DNA of 37,136 nucleotides from Pseudobdellovibrionaceae bacterium (GTDB taxonomy: Bacteria > Bdellovibrionota > UBA1018 > UBA6935): positions 1 to 37,136 of the forward strand of contig PBMP01000068.1 in NCBI GenBank assembly GCA_002722705.1. The letters are read 5' to 3'. The notes under the pieces were generated by a model. The model searched no databases. It saw only the letters and a program-made list of their open reading frames with translations, and was not told the DNA's origin. The position numbers and the translations under genes were made by a program. Numbering within the stretch: position 1 is the first letter of the stretch; each line of letters starts with the position of its first letter. Below, piece after piece: positions 1-6,439 of this stretch.

Positions 1-53
1 CGGTGGCTTTGGCGGTGGCTTTGGCGGTGGCTTTGGCGGTGGCTTTGGCGGTG
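1..53 (+). repeat. 12-bp tandem repeat (GGTGGCTTTGGC-type) inside a coding region
   Basis: Four near-perfect copies of a 12-bp unit (cggtggctttgg) occupy 1-48, followed by a partial copy. The unit is a multiple of three, so a gain or loss of units would change protein length by four residues (GGFG) and keep frame. The array probably continues upstream of the window. Confidence 0.8.
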
Positions 54-247
54 GAGCTTTAGGATTCCCAGGATCAACTTCAATGCCAGGTATGGGTGGT
101 ATGAACGGAGCAATTCCTGGAGGTGCTTATCCTGCAGGAGGTGGTGGACTCCCAGGGTTGGGCGGAGCTCCGACCAATCTTCCACCGGCAGGTGTGCCTG
201 GAAATGGAGTTCCTCTCCCTGGACAGCAGACTATGCCAGGTTTATAG
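1..247 (+). CDS. C-terminal end of a Gly-rich repeat protein (5' truncated)
   Basis: The frame starting at base 2 is open from the window edge to a TAG at 245-247 and encodes the last 81 residues of a protein. It opens with repeats of GGFG and continues as a low-complexity Gly/Pro/Ala/Met tail ending in MPGL. The first ~50 bases are four 12-bp tandem units encoding Gly-Gly-Phe-Gly. A rho-independent terminator follows at 281-319, which supports a real gene end. Nothing catalytic is visible. Such tails occur in surface or secreted proteins and in some nucleic-acid-binding proteins, and the function cannot be named from this fragment. Confidence 0.7.
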   Translation, partial: GGFGGGFGGGFGGGFGGGALGFPGSTSMPGMGGMNGAIPGGAYPAGGGGLPGLGGAPTNLPPAGVPGNGVPLPGQQTMPGL

Positions 248-280
248 AAATTTGGTTTTGAGGTGGACTCAAAATATCTA

Positions 281-319
281 AAGAGGAAATGGTTTTAATG
301 ACTTTTTCCTCTTTTTTTT
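281..319 (+). terminator. Rho-independent terminator of the Gly-rich gene
   Basis: Inverted arms AAGAGGAAA (281-289) and TTTCCTCTT (305-313) form a 9-bp stem with a 15-nt loop, followed by a T run to 319. It lies 34 bases after the stop at 247. Confidence 0.75.
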
Positions 320-359
320 ATTTTAAAAAAACATTAAATTTCCATCGAAAATTGCCGAA

Positions 360-365
360 TAGAAT
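360..365 (+). promoter_or_regulatory. Possible -10 box for the small RNA/leader at ~371
   Basis: TAGAAT at 360-365 matches TATAAT at five of six positions and would start transcription at about 371-373, the 5' edge of the structured segment that follows. No good -35 is visible at 16-18 nt, so this is tentative. Confidence 0.3.
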
Positions 366-370
366 AATGT

Positions 371-497
371 CTGGCCGAGAGGAAATTTGGTGGGTGCTCA
401 AGGTTAGACAGCTTGACTGAGGACTGCTTTCTCATTTCTCATTCGATCGAGGAGTCGAACGGGTACAGCAAAAGAGATAGTGGTCCTCTTTTTTTTT
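371..497 (+). ncRNA. Candidate small structured RNA or terminated leader upstream of mce
   Basis: This intergenic segment has layered secondary structure. A local hairpin AAAAGAG (470-476)/CTCTTTT (486-492) is followed by U residues to 497, forming an intrinsic terminator. Inner hairpins are TCAAG (398-402)/CTTGA (412-416) and TTCGA (442-446)/TCGAA (455-459). A 5' segment GAGAGGA (377-383) can pair with TCCTCTT (484-490), which overlaps the terminator's 3' arm, so two exclusive folds are possible. It could be a ~125-nt sRNA or an attenuator controlling the mce-rhomboid pair. It does not match SRP RNA, RNase P, tmRNA, a cobalamin riboswitch or GEMM motifs as I know them. Confidence 0.4.
470..497 (+). 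terminator. Intrinsic terminator or attenuator before mce
   Basis: A 7-bp stem AAAAGAG/CTCTTTT (470-476 with 486-492) encloses a 9-nt loop and runs into T residues up to 497. It ends 18 bases before the mce start at 516, so read-through or a promoter inside it would be needed to express mce. Confidence 0.5.
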
Positions 498-515
498 CTC
501 CTTTATACTAAGACC

Positions 516-932
516 ATGATTCATTTGAACCACATCGGTATCGCTGTTGAAGATTGTACTGGGATGAAAAAACTCTTCTCACTTTTGGGCTTAGCTGTTG
601 GATCTGTAGAAACTGTTCCGGAGCAAGGAGTTAAGACTCATTTTATTGAACTCCCAAAAGAAAAAACAAACTTGGAACTTTTAGAAGTGATTTCTGACAG
701 CAGTCCTGTTGAGCAGTTTCTTAAAAAAAGAGGCCCTGGAGTTCACCATCTTTCTTTCCAAACGGATCCAGGTGGCTTGGATGCGTTGTCAGAAAAATTA
801 CGATCTGAAGGATACCCTTTAATCTATGATCAACCTCGACTAGGAGCTCACAATATGCGTGTGAACTTTATTCATCCCAAAGCGACTGGAGGAGTCCTTA
901 TAGAAATCATGGAGCCTCATCATGAGAAATAG
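516..932 (+). CDS. mce: Methylmalonyl-CoA epimerase (VOC/glyoxalase fold)
   Basis: This 138-residue protein interconverts (2R)- and (2S)-methylmalonyl-CoA, linking propionyl-CoA carboxylation to the B12-dependent mutase. The N-terminus MIHLNHIGIAV is the usual start of the family. Metal-ligand positions are visible as His6, His77/78 (GPGVHHLSF) and Glu130 (GVLIEIME), spread over two betaalphabetabetabeta halves. The frame is open further upstream to a GTG at 480, but that extension reads through the poly-U of the terminator and adds a poly-Phe stretch not seen in the family, so the ATG at 516 is preferred. The gene overlaps the rhomboid gene by 11 bases, suggesting co-translation. Confidence 0.88.
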   Translation: MIHLNHIGIAVEDCTGMKKLFSLLGLAVGSVETVPEQGVKTHFIELPKEKTNLELLEVISDSSPVEQFLKKRGPGVHHLSFQTDPGGLDALSEKLRSEGYPLIYDQPRLGAHNMRVNFIHPKATGGVLIEIMEPHHEK

Positions 933-1713
933 CCAACTTCCATTTAGGTTAACTCCAGTAATTAAAGTCTTACTAATTGCTAATTTTATCGTTTTTGTAG
1001 TTCAGCATACAAGTGACCAATATATGAACGGAAATTTTATTGGAATCTTTGGACTCATACCCAGTCGAGTTGTTTTTGATTTTTTTGTTTGGCAGCCCAT
1101 TACTTATATGTTTTTACACGGCGATGTCAGTCATCTTGTTTTAAATATGTTGATGTTGTTATTTATTGGTTCTGAGTTAGAGGCATTGTGGGGACCTAAG
1201 AAATTTCTCACCTATTATTTTGTTTGTGGAGTCAGTGCAGGCGTCGTTTACTTGTTAATGCAGGTGTTTATTTCGGGAGGACTGGGTGTACCAATGGTCG
1301 GAGCATCGGGTGGTATCTTTGGTCTTCTAACTGCTTATGGGATTCTTTTTAGCGAGCGACAGTTACTTTTTATGATGCTTTTTCCGTTAAAAGCAAAGCA
1401 GTTTGTTTGGTTGCTTGCTGGAATTGAGTTTATGACGTTGGCATTTTCTCGATCGGGAGGTCTCTCAAGCGTGGCTCATTTAACTGGAATGGGTGCGGGC
1501 TTTCTATATTTATGGGGTCGGACTTGGTATCTTGCAAAAATGAGGTTAGGTAGAGGTGTTGGACATGGACCGTCGTGGTTAAAAAAAGCTAAGCCTTTAA
1601 AATCTAAGAATAAAAAAAAGAGAAAAAGTCATTTAAGCCTTGTTGTTGATAATGATCTTGATTCTTTTGATCAAAGTGAAGACTCAGATTCAGGTCCAAA
1701 AACATGGCATTGA
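922..1713 (+). CDS. Rhomboid-family intramembrane serine protease
   Basis: This 263-residue polytopic membrane protein should cleave transmembrane substrates within the inner membrane. Catalytic Ser129 lies in GASGGIFG and catalytic His186 in VAHLTGMGAG. The HxxxxHxxxN element (His66, His71, Asn75) that lines the oxyanion hole in rhomboids is present. About six helices span residues 12-200. The last ~60 residues form an unusual tail, first Lys/Arg-rich (205-240) and then Asp/Ser-rich, probably cytoplasmic. It overlaps mce by 11 bases. The substrate is unknown. Retention of both catalytic residues argues against an inactive rhomboid pseudoprotease. Confidence 0.9.
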   Translation: MRNSQLPFRLTPVIKVLLIANFIVFVVQHTSDQYMNGNFIGIFGLIPSRVVFDFFVWQPITYMFLHGDVSHLVLNMLMLLFIGSELEALWGPKKFLTYYFVCGVSAGVVYLLMQVFISGGLGVPMVGASGGIFGLLTAYGILFSERQLLFMMLFPLKAKQFVWLLAGIEFMTLAFSRSGGLSSVAHLTGMGAGFLYLWGRTWYLAKMRLGRGVGHGPSWLKKAKPLKSKNKKKRKSHLSLVVDNDLDSFDQSEDSDSGPKTWH

Positions 1714-1723
1714 TCTTTATCCA

Positions 1724-1752
1724 TTGACTTAGAAATCTCGTCGGTTTATTTA
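1724..1752 (+). promoter_or_regulatory. Sigma-70-like promoter, TTGACT-17-TATTTA
   Basis: TTGACT (1724-1729) and TATTTA (1747-1752) are separated by exactly 17 bases. The expected start at ~1759-1760 falls immediately before the ATG at 1761, which would make the downstream transcript leaderless. The promoter could also serve trxB-lysS. Confidence 0.55.
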
Positions 1753-1760
1753 CTTCGGCT

Positions 1761-1940
1761 ATGGCACTTTTAAAACAAGCAAATCAAGAAAAACTTTATG
1801 ATGTCCGGTTGTTGGATAAAAACAAGCTACGTGGGTTCGTTTCTGCGCAAGATTCAGGAAAAATTGAATCTTCTCTCTCTGATGACTCAGAAAATGCAGA
1901 ATGGGTGAGTGTAGAAGAGCTTTCTCATTCTGACGATTAA
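1761..1940 (+). CDS. Small 59-residue protein, possibly translated from a leaderless mRNA
   Basis: The ATG at 1761 opens a 59-codon frame ending in TAA at 1938-1940. The product begins MALLKQANQEKLYDVRLLDK and becomes strongly acidic and Ser-rich at the C-terminus (DDSEN, VEELSHSDD). No Shine-Dalgarno precedes it, but a good promoter is spaced so that transcription would begin at the start codon. It has no signal peptide, membrane segment or cysteine, and I recognise no family. It fills the gap between the rhomboid gene and trxB in the same direction. A frame this short could be chance; the matching promoter is the main support. Confidence 0.4.
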   Translation: MALLKQANQEKLYDVRLLDKNKLRGFVSAQDSGKIESSLSDDSENAEWVSVEELSHSDD

Positions 1941-2029
1941 TCTTCCATTTCAAAATTTGTTACTCTTTTGATTTTAAAAGTGGGGGCTTACCTCAGGGGT
2001 TTCGTTTAATTTTTTTCAAAGGATGATCC

Positions 2030-2959
2030 ATGTCTAGTCGTGAAAAAGTAATAATCATTGGTACAGGTCCTGCTGGATTGACTGCGGCGATCTATGCGAG
2101 TCGAGCGAATTTAGAGCCTGTTTGTGTCGAAGGAACACAGCCAGGGGGACAGCTCACGATTACAACAGATGTTGAAAACTATCCGGGGTTTCCAGAGGGA
2201 ATTATGGGGCCTGAAATGATGATGAAGTTTAGGGCCCAGGCGGAACGATTTGGGACACGGTTTATTCAAGGTGATGTTCAGAGAGTTGATTTTAGGGAAC
2301 GTGGGGCTACTCTTGTTTTTGCTGATGGATCTCAGAAAGAGACAGAGGCTTTGATTATTTGTACCGGAGCTACTGCTAAGCTTTTAGGCTTAGAAAGCGA
2401 AAAACGTCTGATGGGTAAAGGGGTTTCTGCCTGTGCAACTTGTGATGGTTTTTTCTTTAAGGGAATGGATATAGCGGTTGTAGGGGGTGGTGACACTGCA
2501 ATGGAAGAAGCTTTGTTTCTAACTAAATTTGCAAACTCTGTAACAGTTATTCATCGAAGAAGTGAGCTTCGGGCGAGTAAAATCATGCAAGAAAAAGCGT
2601 TATCAAATAATAAGATCAAATTTGAGTGGAATGCAGAAATTGATGAGATTTTAGGAGAAACAGAAGTTACGGGGTTACGTTTAAAAAATCGAGTTGATGG
2701 AACACTTAAAGAGCTTTCTTTAGCTGGAGTATTTATTGCGATTGGACATCAGCCAAATACTCAGCTTTTTAAAGGAAAGCTTCCCATGGATGATACGGGC
2801 TATTTGAAAGTCATTCCTGGATCAACCAGAACTGAAATTCCAGGGGTATTTGCTGCAGGAGATGTTGCAGACCATATTTATCGACAGGCAGTAACGGCGG
2901 CTGGGACCGGGTGTATGGCAGCAATTGATGCCGAAAGATATTTGGAGTCGTTATTATGA
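2030..2959 (+). CDS. trxB: Thioredoxin-disulfide reductase
   Basis: This 309-residue FAD enzyme uses NADPH to reduce oxidised thioredoxin in the cytoplasm. The FAD-binding GTGPAGLTAA lies at 11-20, the redox pair Cys135-x-x-Cys138 in ACATCDG, the NADPH-binding VGGGDTA at 151-157 followed by HRR at 175-177, and the second FAD motif FAAGDV near the C-terminus. The length is typical of low-molecular-weight TrxR. A Shine-Dalgarno AAAGGATG lies at 2018-2025, 4 bases before the ATG. The stop overlaps the lysS start as ATGA, so the two are translationally coupled. Confidence 0.95.
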   Translation: MSSREKVIIIGTGPAGLTAAIYASRANLEPVCVEGTQPGGQLTITTDVENYPGFPEGIMGPEMMMKFRAQAERFGTRFIQGDVQRVDFRERGATLVFADGSQKETEALIICTGATAKLLGLESEKRLMGKGVSACATCDGFFFKGMDIAVVGGGDTAMEEALFLTKFANSVTVIHRRSELRASKIMQEKALSNNKIKFEWNAEIDEILGETEVTGLRLKNRVDGTLKELSLAGVFIAIGHQPNTQLFKGKLPMDDTGYLKVIPGSTRTEIPGVFAAGDVADHIYRQAVTAAGTGCMAAIDAERYLESLL

Positions 2960-4470
2960 GCCAAGAAAAAACAATCGTTGAATTGAATGATATGAATGAT
3001 CAAGTTGAAGTGAGGCTTGAGAAGTTACAGAAAATGAAAACATCTGGGGATCATCCGTTTAAAAATGGATATGAACCTACTCATTTATCTCTAGACCTCC
3101 ATAATGAATATGATTCTGAGAAAAAAGAAACTTTGGATCCAAAAGAGATTTCAGTTTCTGTTGCTGGAAGAGTCATGGCGATTCGGAATTTTGGGAAAGC
3201 AGGATTCATTCAAGTCAAAGACCGTCTTGGAAATATTCAAGTTTATGTTCAAAAGAAAGCACTTGGAGACGAAGTTTTCGAAAGATGCAAAGAGTTAGAT
3301 GTCGGCGATATTATTTTTGTTGAAGGTGTATTGTTTAAAACTAAAACAGATGAACTGACAGTTGATTCAAGAACTTTTTGTATTTTAACAAAATCATTAC
3401 GACCGCTACCAGAGAAGTTTCATGGGATTACTGATGTGGAAACTCGGTATCGGCAAAGGTACTTAGATTTAATTATGAATGACGAATCAAAGGCTGTATT
3501 TAAAAAACGGTCTCAAATTGTTCGTCTCATTCGACAGTATTTTGATGACCGAGGCTTCATGGAAGTGGAAACTCCCATGTTACACAGCATTGTTGGGGGA
3601 GCAGCAGCTCGCCCATTTTTGACTCATCATAATACTTTGGATATGGATTTGAATTTAAGAATTGCTCCGGAGCTAAATCTGAAGAGATTAGTGGTGGGTG
3701 GCTTTGATCGAGTTTATGAAATTAATAGAAATTTCAGGAATGAAGGAATTTCAATTCAACATAATCCTGAATTTACGATGTTAGAGTTTTATCAAGCATA
3801 TGCAACTTATAAAGATTTAATGGATTTGACAGAAGATCTTTTTAGGAGTTTAGCAAATGAGGTCTGTGGAGATTCCTCAATAACCTATCAAGGGACGTCT
3901 ATTGATTTTGGGCCTACCTGGGAAAGAATTTCAGTTGAAAATTCAGTATTAAAATATTCAGACTTTAAAGATAAATCAAAAGTAAGGGATCCAAAGGCTT
4001 TAAGGGAGTATCTTGAAGAGAAGGGGTATGAGTGTAAGAAAATTCATGGTCCTGGACAGATGTTGATGACTATTTTTGATGAGGAAGTAGAACATCAGTT
4101 AATTCAACCTACTTTTGTAACTCAATACCCTGTAGAGGTCTCACCACTTTCTCGTAGAAACGATGAAGACTCATTTGTTTCAGATCGGTTCGAACTTTTT
4201 ATTTATGGTAGAGAAGTCGCCAATGCGTTTTCAGAATTAAATGATCCGATTGATCAAAAAGAACGGTTTGAGAAACAGGTTGAAGCTAAGGCTGCAGGAG
4301 ATGAAGAAGCCTGTGACATGGACGACGATTATATTCGAGCTCTTGAACATGGTCTTCCACCAACAGCAGGAGAAGGAATTGGAATTGATCGGTTGGTCAT
4401 GCTTCTTACAGATTCTCCTAGTATTCGAGATGTCATTTTATTTCCACAGATGAGAAGAAAAGCCGATTGA
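2956..4470 (+). CDS. lysS: Class II lysyl-tRNA synthetase
   Basis: This 504-residue enzyme charges tRNA-Lys. An N-terminal OB-fold anticodon-binding domain (about 65-150, GRVMAIRNFGKAGF onward) precedes the class II catalytic core. RYRQRYLDLI at 164-173, motif 1 (FMEVETPML, 201-209), motif 2 (from RNEG at 261 to FTMLEFYQ near 280) and motif 3 (GEGIGIDRLVMLL near the C-terminus) are all present. It shares ATGA with trxB and is followed after 39 bases by lolC. This is the usual position of lysS upstream of lolCD in former deltaproteobacterial genomes. Confidence 0.97.
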   Translation: MSQEKTIVELNDMNDQVEVRLEKLQKMKTSGDHPFKNGYEPTHLSLDLHNEYDSEKKETLDPKEISVSVAGRVMAIRNFGKAGFIQVKDRLGNIQVYVQKKALGDEVFERCKELDVGDIIFVEGVLFKTKTDELTVDSRTFCILTKSLRPLPEKFHGITDVETRYRQRYLDLIMNDESKAVFKKRSQIVRLIRQYFDDRGFMEVETPMLHSIVGGAAARPFLTHHNTLDMDLNLRIAPELNLKRLVVGGFDRVYEINRNFRNEGISIQHNPEFTMLEFYQAYATYKDLMDLTEDLFRSLANEVCGDSSITYQGTSIDFGPTWERISVENSVLKYSDFKDKSKVRDPKALREYLEEKGYECKKIHGPGQMLMTIFDEEVEHQLIQPTFVTQYPVEVSPLSRRNDEDSFVSDRFELFIYGREVANAFSELNDPIDQKERFEKQVEAKAAGDEEACDMDDDYIRALEHGLPPTAGEGIGIDRLVMLLTDSPSIRDVILFPQMRRKAD

Positions 4471-4509
4471 AGCGTTCTCTGATCTCCTGATGCGTGTTAC
4501 CGTAGAGCA

Positions 4510-5736
4510 ATGAGCATCAATTCAGGGACAGTTCGTTTGATTACCAAGCGTTTTTTAATTTCAAAAACGACCGATGGGTTCTTGTCTTTTATTTCTTGGG
4601 TTTCTGTCATGGGGGTTGCTTTAGGGGTTTTTGCCCTGGTGGTGGTAACGAGTGTAATCAATGGATTTGAAGGAGAGTTAGTAAGGGTCATTACCAGTAT
4701 GAATGGTGATGTTATTCTTTATACGAGGGGTTCCCCTTTATCTTATCCAGAAGAAGTGATTTCAAAAATTAGAAAAATGGCTCCAGAGGTAGAGGCTGTA
4801 TCTCCGGCTTTTATTGGAGAACTTATGGTAGCAGGTCCTGATGGAACAAGTGGAGCTGTGGTTGAAGGAATTGACTTACAGAGTATCGGACGAGTTACGG
4901 AAATCCCCAATCGTATTGTATCAGGAAAAATGCCTAGCGCTGGAATGGAAGTCGCTATTGGAAAAACTTTGGCGGAAAAAATAGGGGCTTCAGTAGGGAG
5001 TTCTATTCGTTTAATTTTTCCTTACGTAAAAGAAGGGGAGGTTTCAGACCCCCAGCCTAAGGTTGTTGAGGTTGTGGTATCTGGACTGATTCAAATGGGA
5101 ATGTACCAGTATGACTCTAAGTTTTTGTTTGTGCAGTTACAAACGCTTCAAAAAGTGATTGAAAAGCCTGGAAAAGTGACAACTTTTCACATTCGATTAA
5201 AAAAAGGGACAGATGAAAAAAAAGTCGCTCATCAATTAAGAGAAAGTTTTGGGTATCCTTTTAGAGCAAAATATTGGGGAGAGTTAAATAAAAACCTTTT
5301 ATATGCAATCGATTTAGAGAAAATTGTCATTTCTATTATACTTACGGCAATTATTATTGTTGCAGCTTTTAATGTCGTGAGCACATTGATGATGATGATT
5401 CACGACAAAGGAAAAGAAATATCGATTTTAAAAGCAATGGGGTTTCCTCAGAAAAAAGTTTTTCAACTTTTTGCAGGTCTTGGGCTCTGGATTGGTTTAA
5501 CAGGAGTTACTTTGGGGAGCGTGGGTGCTTTTTTTGCTCTCTGGGTATTAAAGTATACACATTGGATTAAGCTCCCTTCTGATATTTATTACATTGATTT
5601 TTTACCGGTATTTATTCGGTGGAAAGAAGTTTCTTTGATTTTAGTTTTTGCAGTATTGGTGTGTTTTATTGCGACGCTTTATCCATCCTGGTCTATTACG
5701 AAAAAATCACCAATAGATGGAATTCGATTTGATTAA
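4510..5736 (+). CDS. lolC: Lipoprotein-releasing ABC transporter permease (LolC/LolE family)
   Basis: This 408-residue inner-membrane permease extracts lipoproteins from the inner membrane for the Lol pathway. The topology is typical: a first helix at ~28-50, a large periplasmic domain (~50-265), and three C-terminal helices forming the FtsX/MacB_C domain that ends in PIDGIRFD. The charged loop HDKGKEISILKAMG after the second helix is the coupling region that contacts LolD. Only one permease gene is present, so a homodimer with LolD is likely, unlike the E. coli LolC/LolE heterodimer. It directly precedes lolD, and lolC and lolE types cannot be separated here. Confidence 0.92.
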   Translation: MSINSGTVRLITKRFLISKTTDGFLSFISWVSVMGVALGVFALVVVTSVINGFEGELVRVITSMNGDVILYTRGSPLSYPEEVISKIRKMAPEVEAVSPAFIGELMVAGPDGTSGAVVEGIDLQSIGRVTEIPNRIVSGKMPSAGMEVAIGKTLAEKIGASVGSSIRLIFPYVKEGEVSDPQPKVVEVVVSGLIQMGMYQYDSKFLFVQLQTLQKVIEKPGKVTTFHIRLKKGTDEKKVAHQLRESFGYPFRAKYWGELNKNLLYAIDLEKIVISIILTAIIIVAAFNVVSTLMMMIHDKGKEISILKAMGFPQKKVFQLFAGLGLWIGLTGVTLGSVGAFFALWVLKYTHWIKLPSDIYYIDFLPVFIRWKEVSLILVFAVLVCFIATLYPSWSITKKSPIDGIRFD

Positions 5737-5746
5737 TGAGGTTATG

Positions 5747-6439
5747 ATGAGCGAAATAAAAAAACTTTTAGAAACAAAGTCTCTTTGTAAAAAGTATAAA
5801 AAAGATAAGAAAGAAATTGAAATTTTAAAAGATGTTTCTCTCAGTATGTCTCCTGGCGAGTGTGTAGCAATTACTGGTCCTTCTGGAGCAGGAAAAAGTA
5901 CGCTTTTACATTTATTGGGGACTTTGGAGCCCCCAACTTCAGGACAGATTCTGTTTGAGGGGACCGATTTAACTGAGCTTCGAGAATCTGAATTAGCGCC
6001 TTTTAGAAATCGGATGCTGGGTTTCGTATTTCAGTTTCATCATTTGCTTCCGGAGTTTACTGCATTAGAAAATGTGATGATGCCGGCTTTGATTGCGGGA
6101 CATTCAAGAGGGCCAGCTTCTAAACAAGCTGAAGAGCTTTTGAAATTTGCGGGACTGGGGCATCGGTTACAGCATCGACCGTCAGAACTTTCTGGAGGTG
6201 AGCAGCAGAGGGTTGCAATTGCGCGTGCTGTCATTTTAAGACCAAGACTTTTGCTTGCGGATGAATTGACGGGGAATCTCGACTCAGCCCATTCAGATCG
6301 AGTCGTTGACCTTCTTTCCCAATTGAATCGGCAGACAGGGATTGGAATTCTTCTTGTGACGCATGACGACAGAATTGCTGGGCATATGCAGCGAACTATT
6401 CATATGAGAGATGGACAAATCGTTTCTGAAACTCGTTGA
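5747..6439 (+). CDS. lolD: Lipoprotein-releasing ABC transporter ATPase
   Basis: This 230-residue ATPase powers LolC. It has Walker A GPSGAGKST (44-52), a Q-loop in FVFQFHHLLPEF, the signature LSGGEQQ and an H-loop in LLVTHD. Walker B reads LLLADELTGNLD, where the family almost always has ADEPTGNLD, so Pro is replaced by Leu; the catalytic Glu is kept. The ATG at 5747 is preferred because GAGG (5738-5741) lies 5 bases upstream. ATGs at 5744 and 5717 are in frame, and the latter would overlap lolC by 20 bases. The stop TGA lies inside TTGA, which is also the possible bamA TTG start. Confidence 0.94.
   Translation: MSEIKKLLETKSLCKKYKKDKKEIEILKDVSLSMSPGECVAITGPSGAGKSTLLHLLGTLEPPTSGQILFEGTDLTELRESELAPFRNRMLGFVFQFHHLLPEFTALENVMMPALIAGHSRGPASKQAEELLKFAGLGHRLQHRPSELSGGEQQRVAIARAVILRPRLLLADELTGNLDSAHSDRVVDLLSQLNRQTGIGILLVTHDDRIAGHMQRTIHMRDGQIVSETR

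Noticed and set aside
1-53. CRISPR-like repeats
   Set aside because: The 12-bp units are contiguous without spacers and lie in an open coding frame (GGFG repeats).
440-465. TTCGA/TCGAA segment as a tRNA T-arm
   Set aside because: The stems on either side do not pair as a 5-bp T-stem and no acceptor, D-arm or anticodon arm fits on either strand.
371-497. Known RNA families (SRP RNA, RNase P, tmRNA, cobalamin or c-di-GMP riboswitch) for the leader upstream of mce
   Set aside because: None of their conserved core motifs is visible; it is left as an unassigned structured RNA.
480-515. GTG at 480 as the mce start
   Set aside because: The extension would translate the terminator T tract into poly-Phe and is not seen in the family; the ATG at 516 matches the family N-terminus.
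1759-1953. Minus-strand 64-codon ORF opposite the small acidic ORF
   Set aside because: It has no promoter or ribosome site, and the plus strand has a well-spaced promoter in the same direction as its neighbours.
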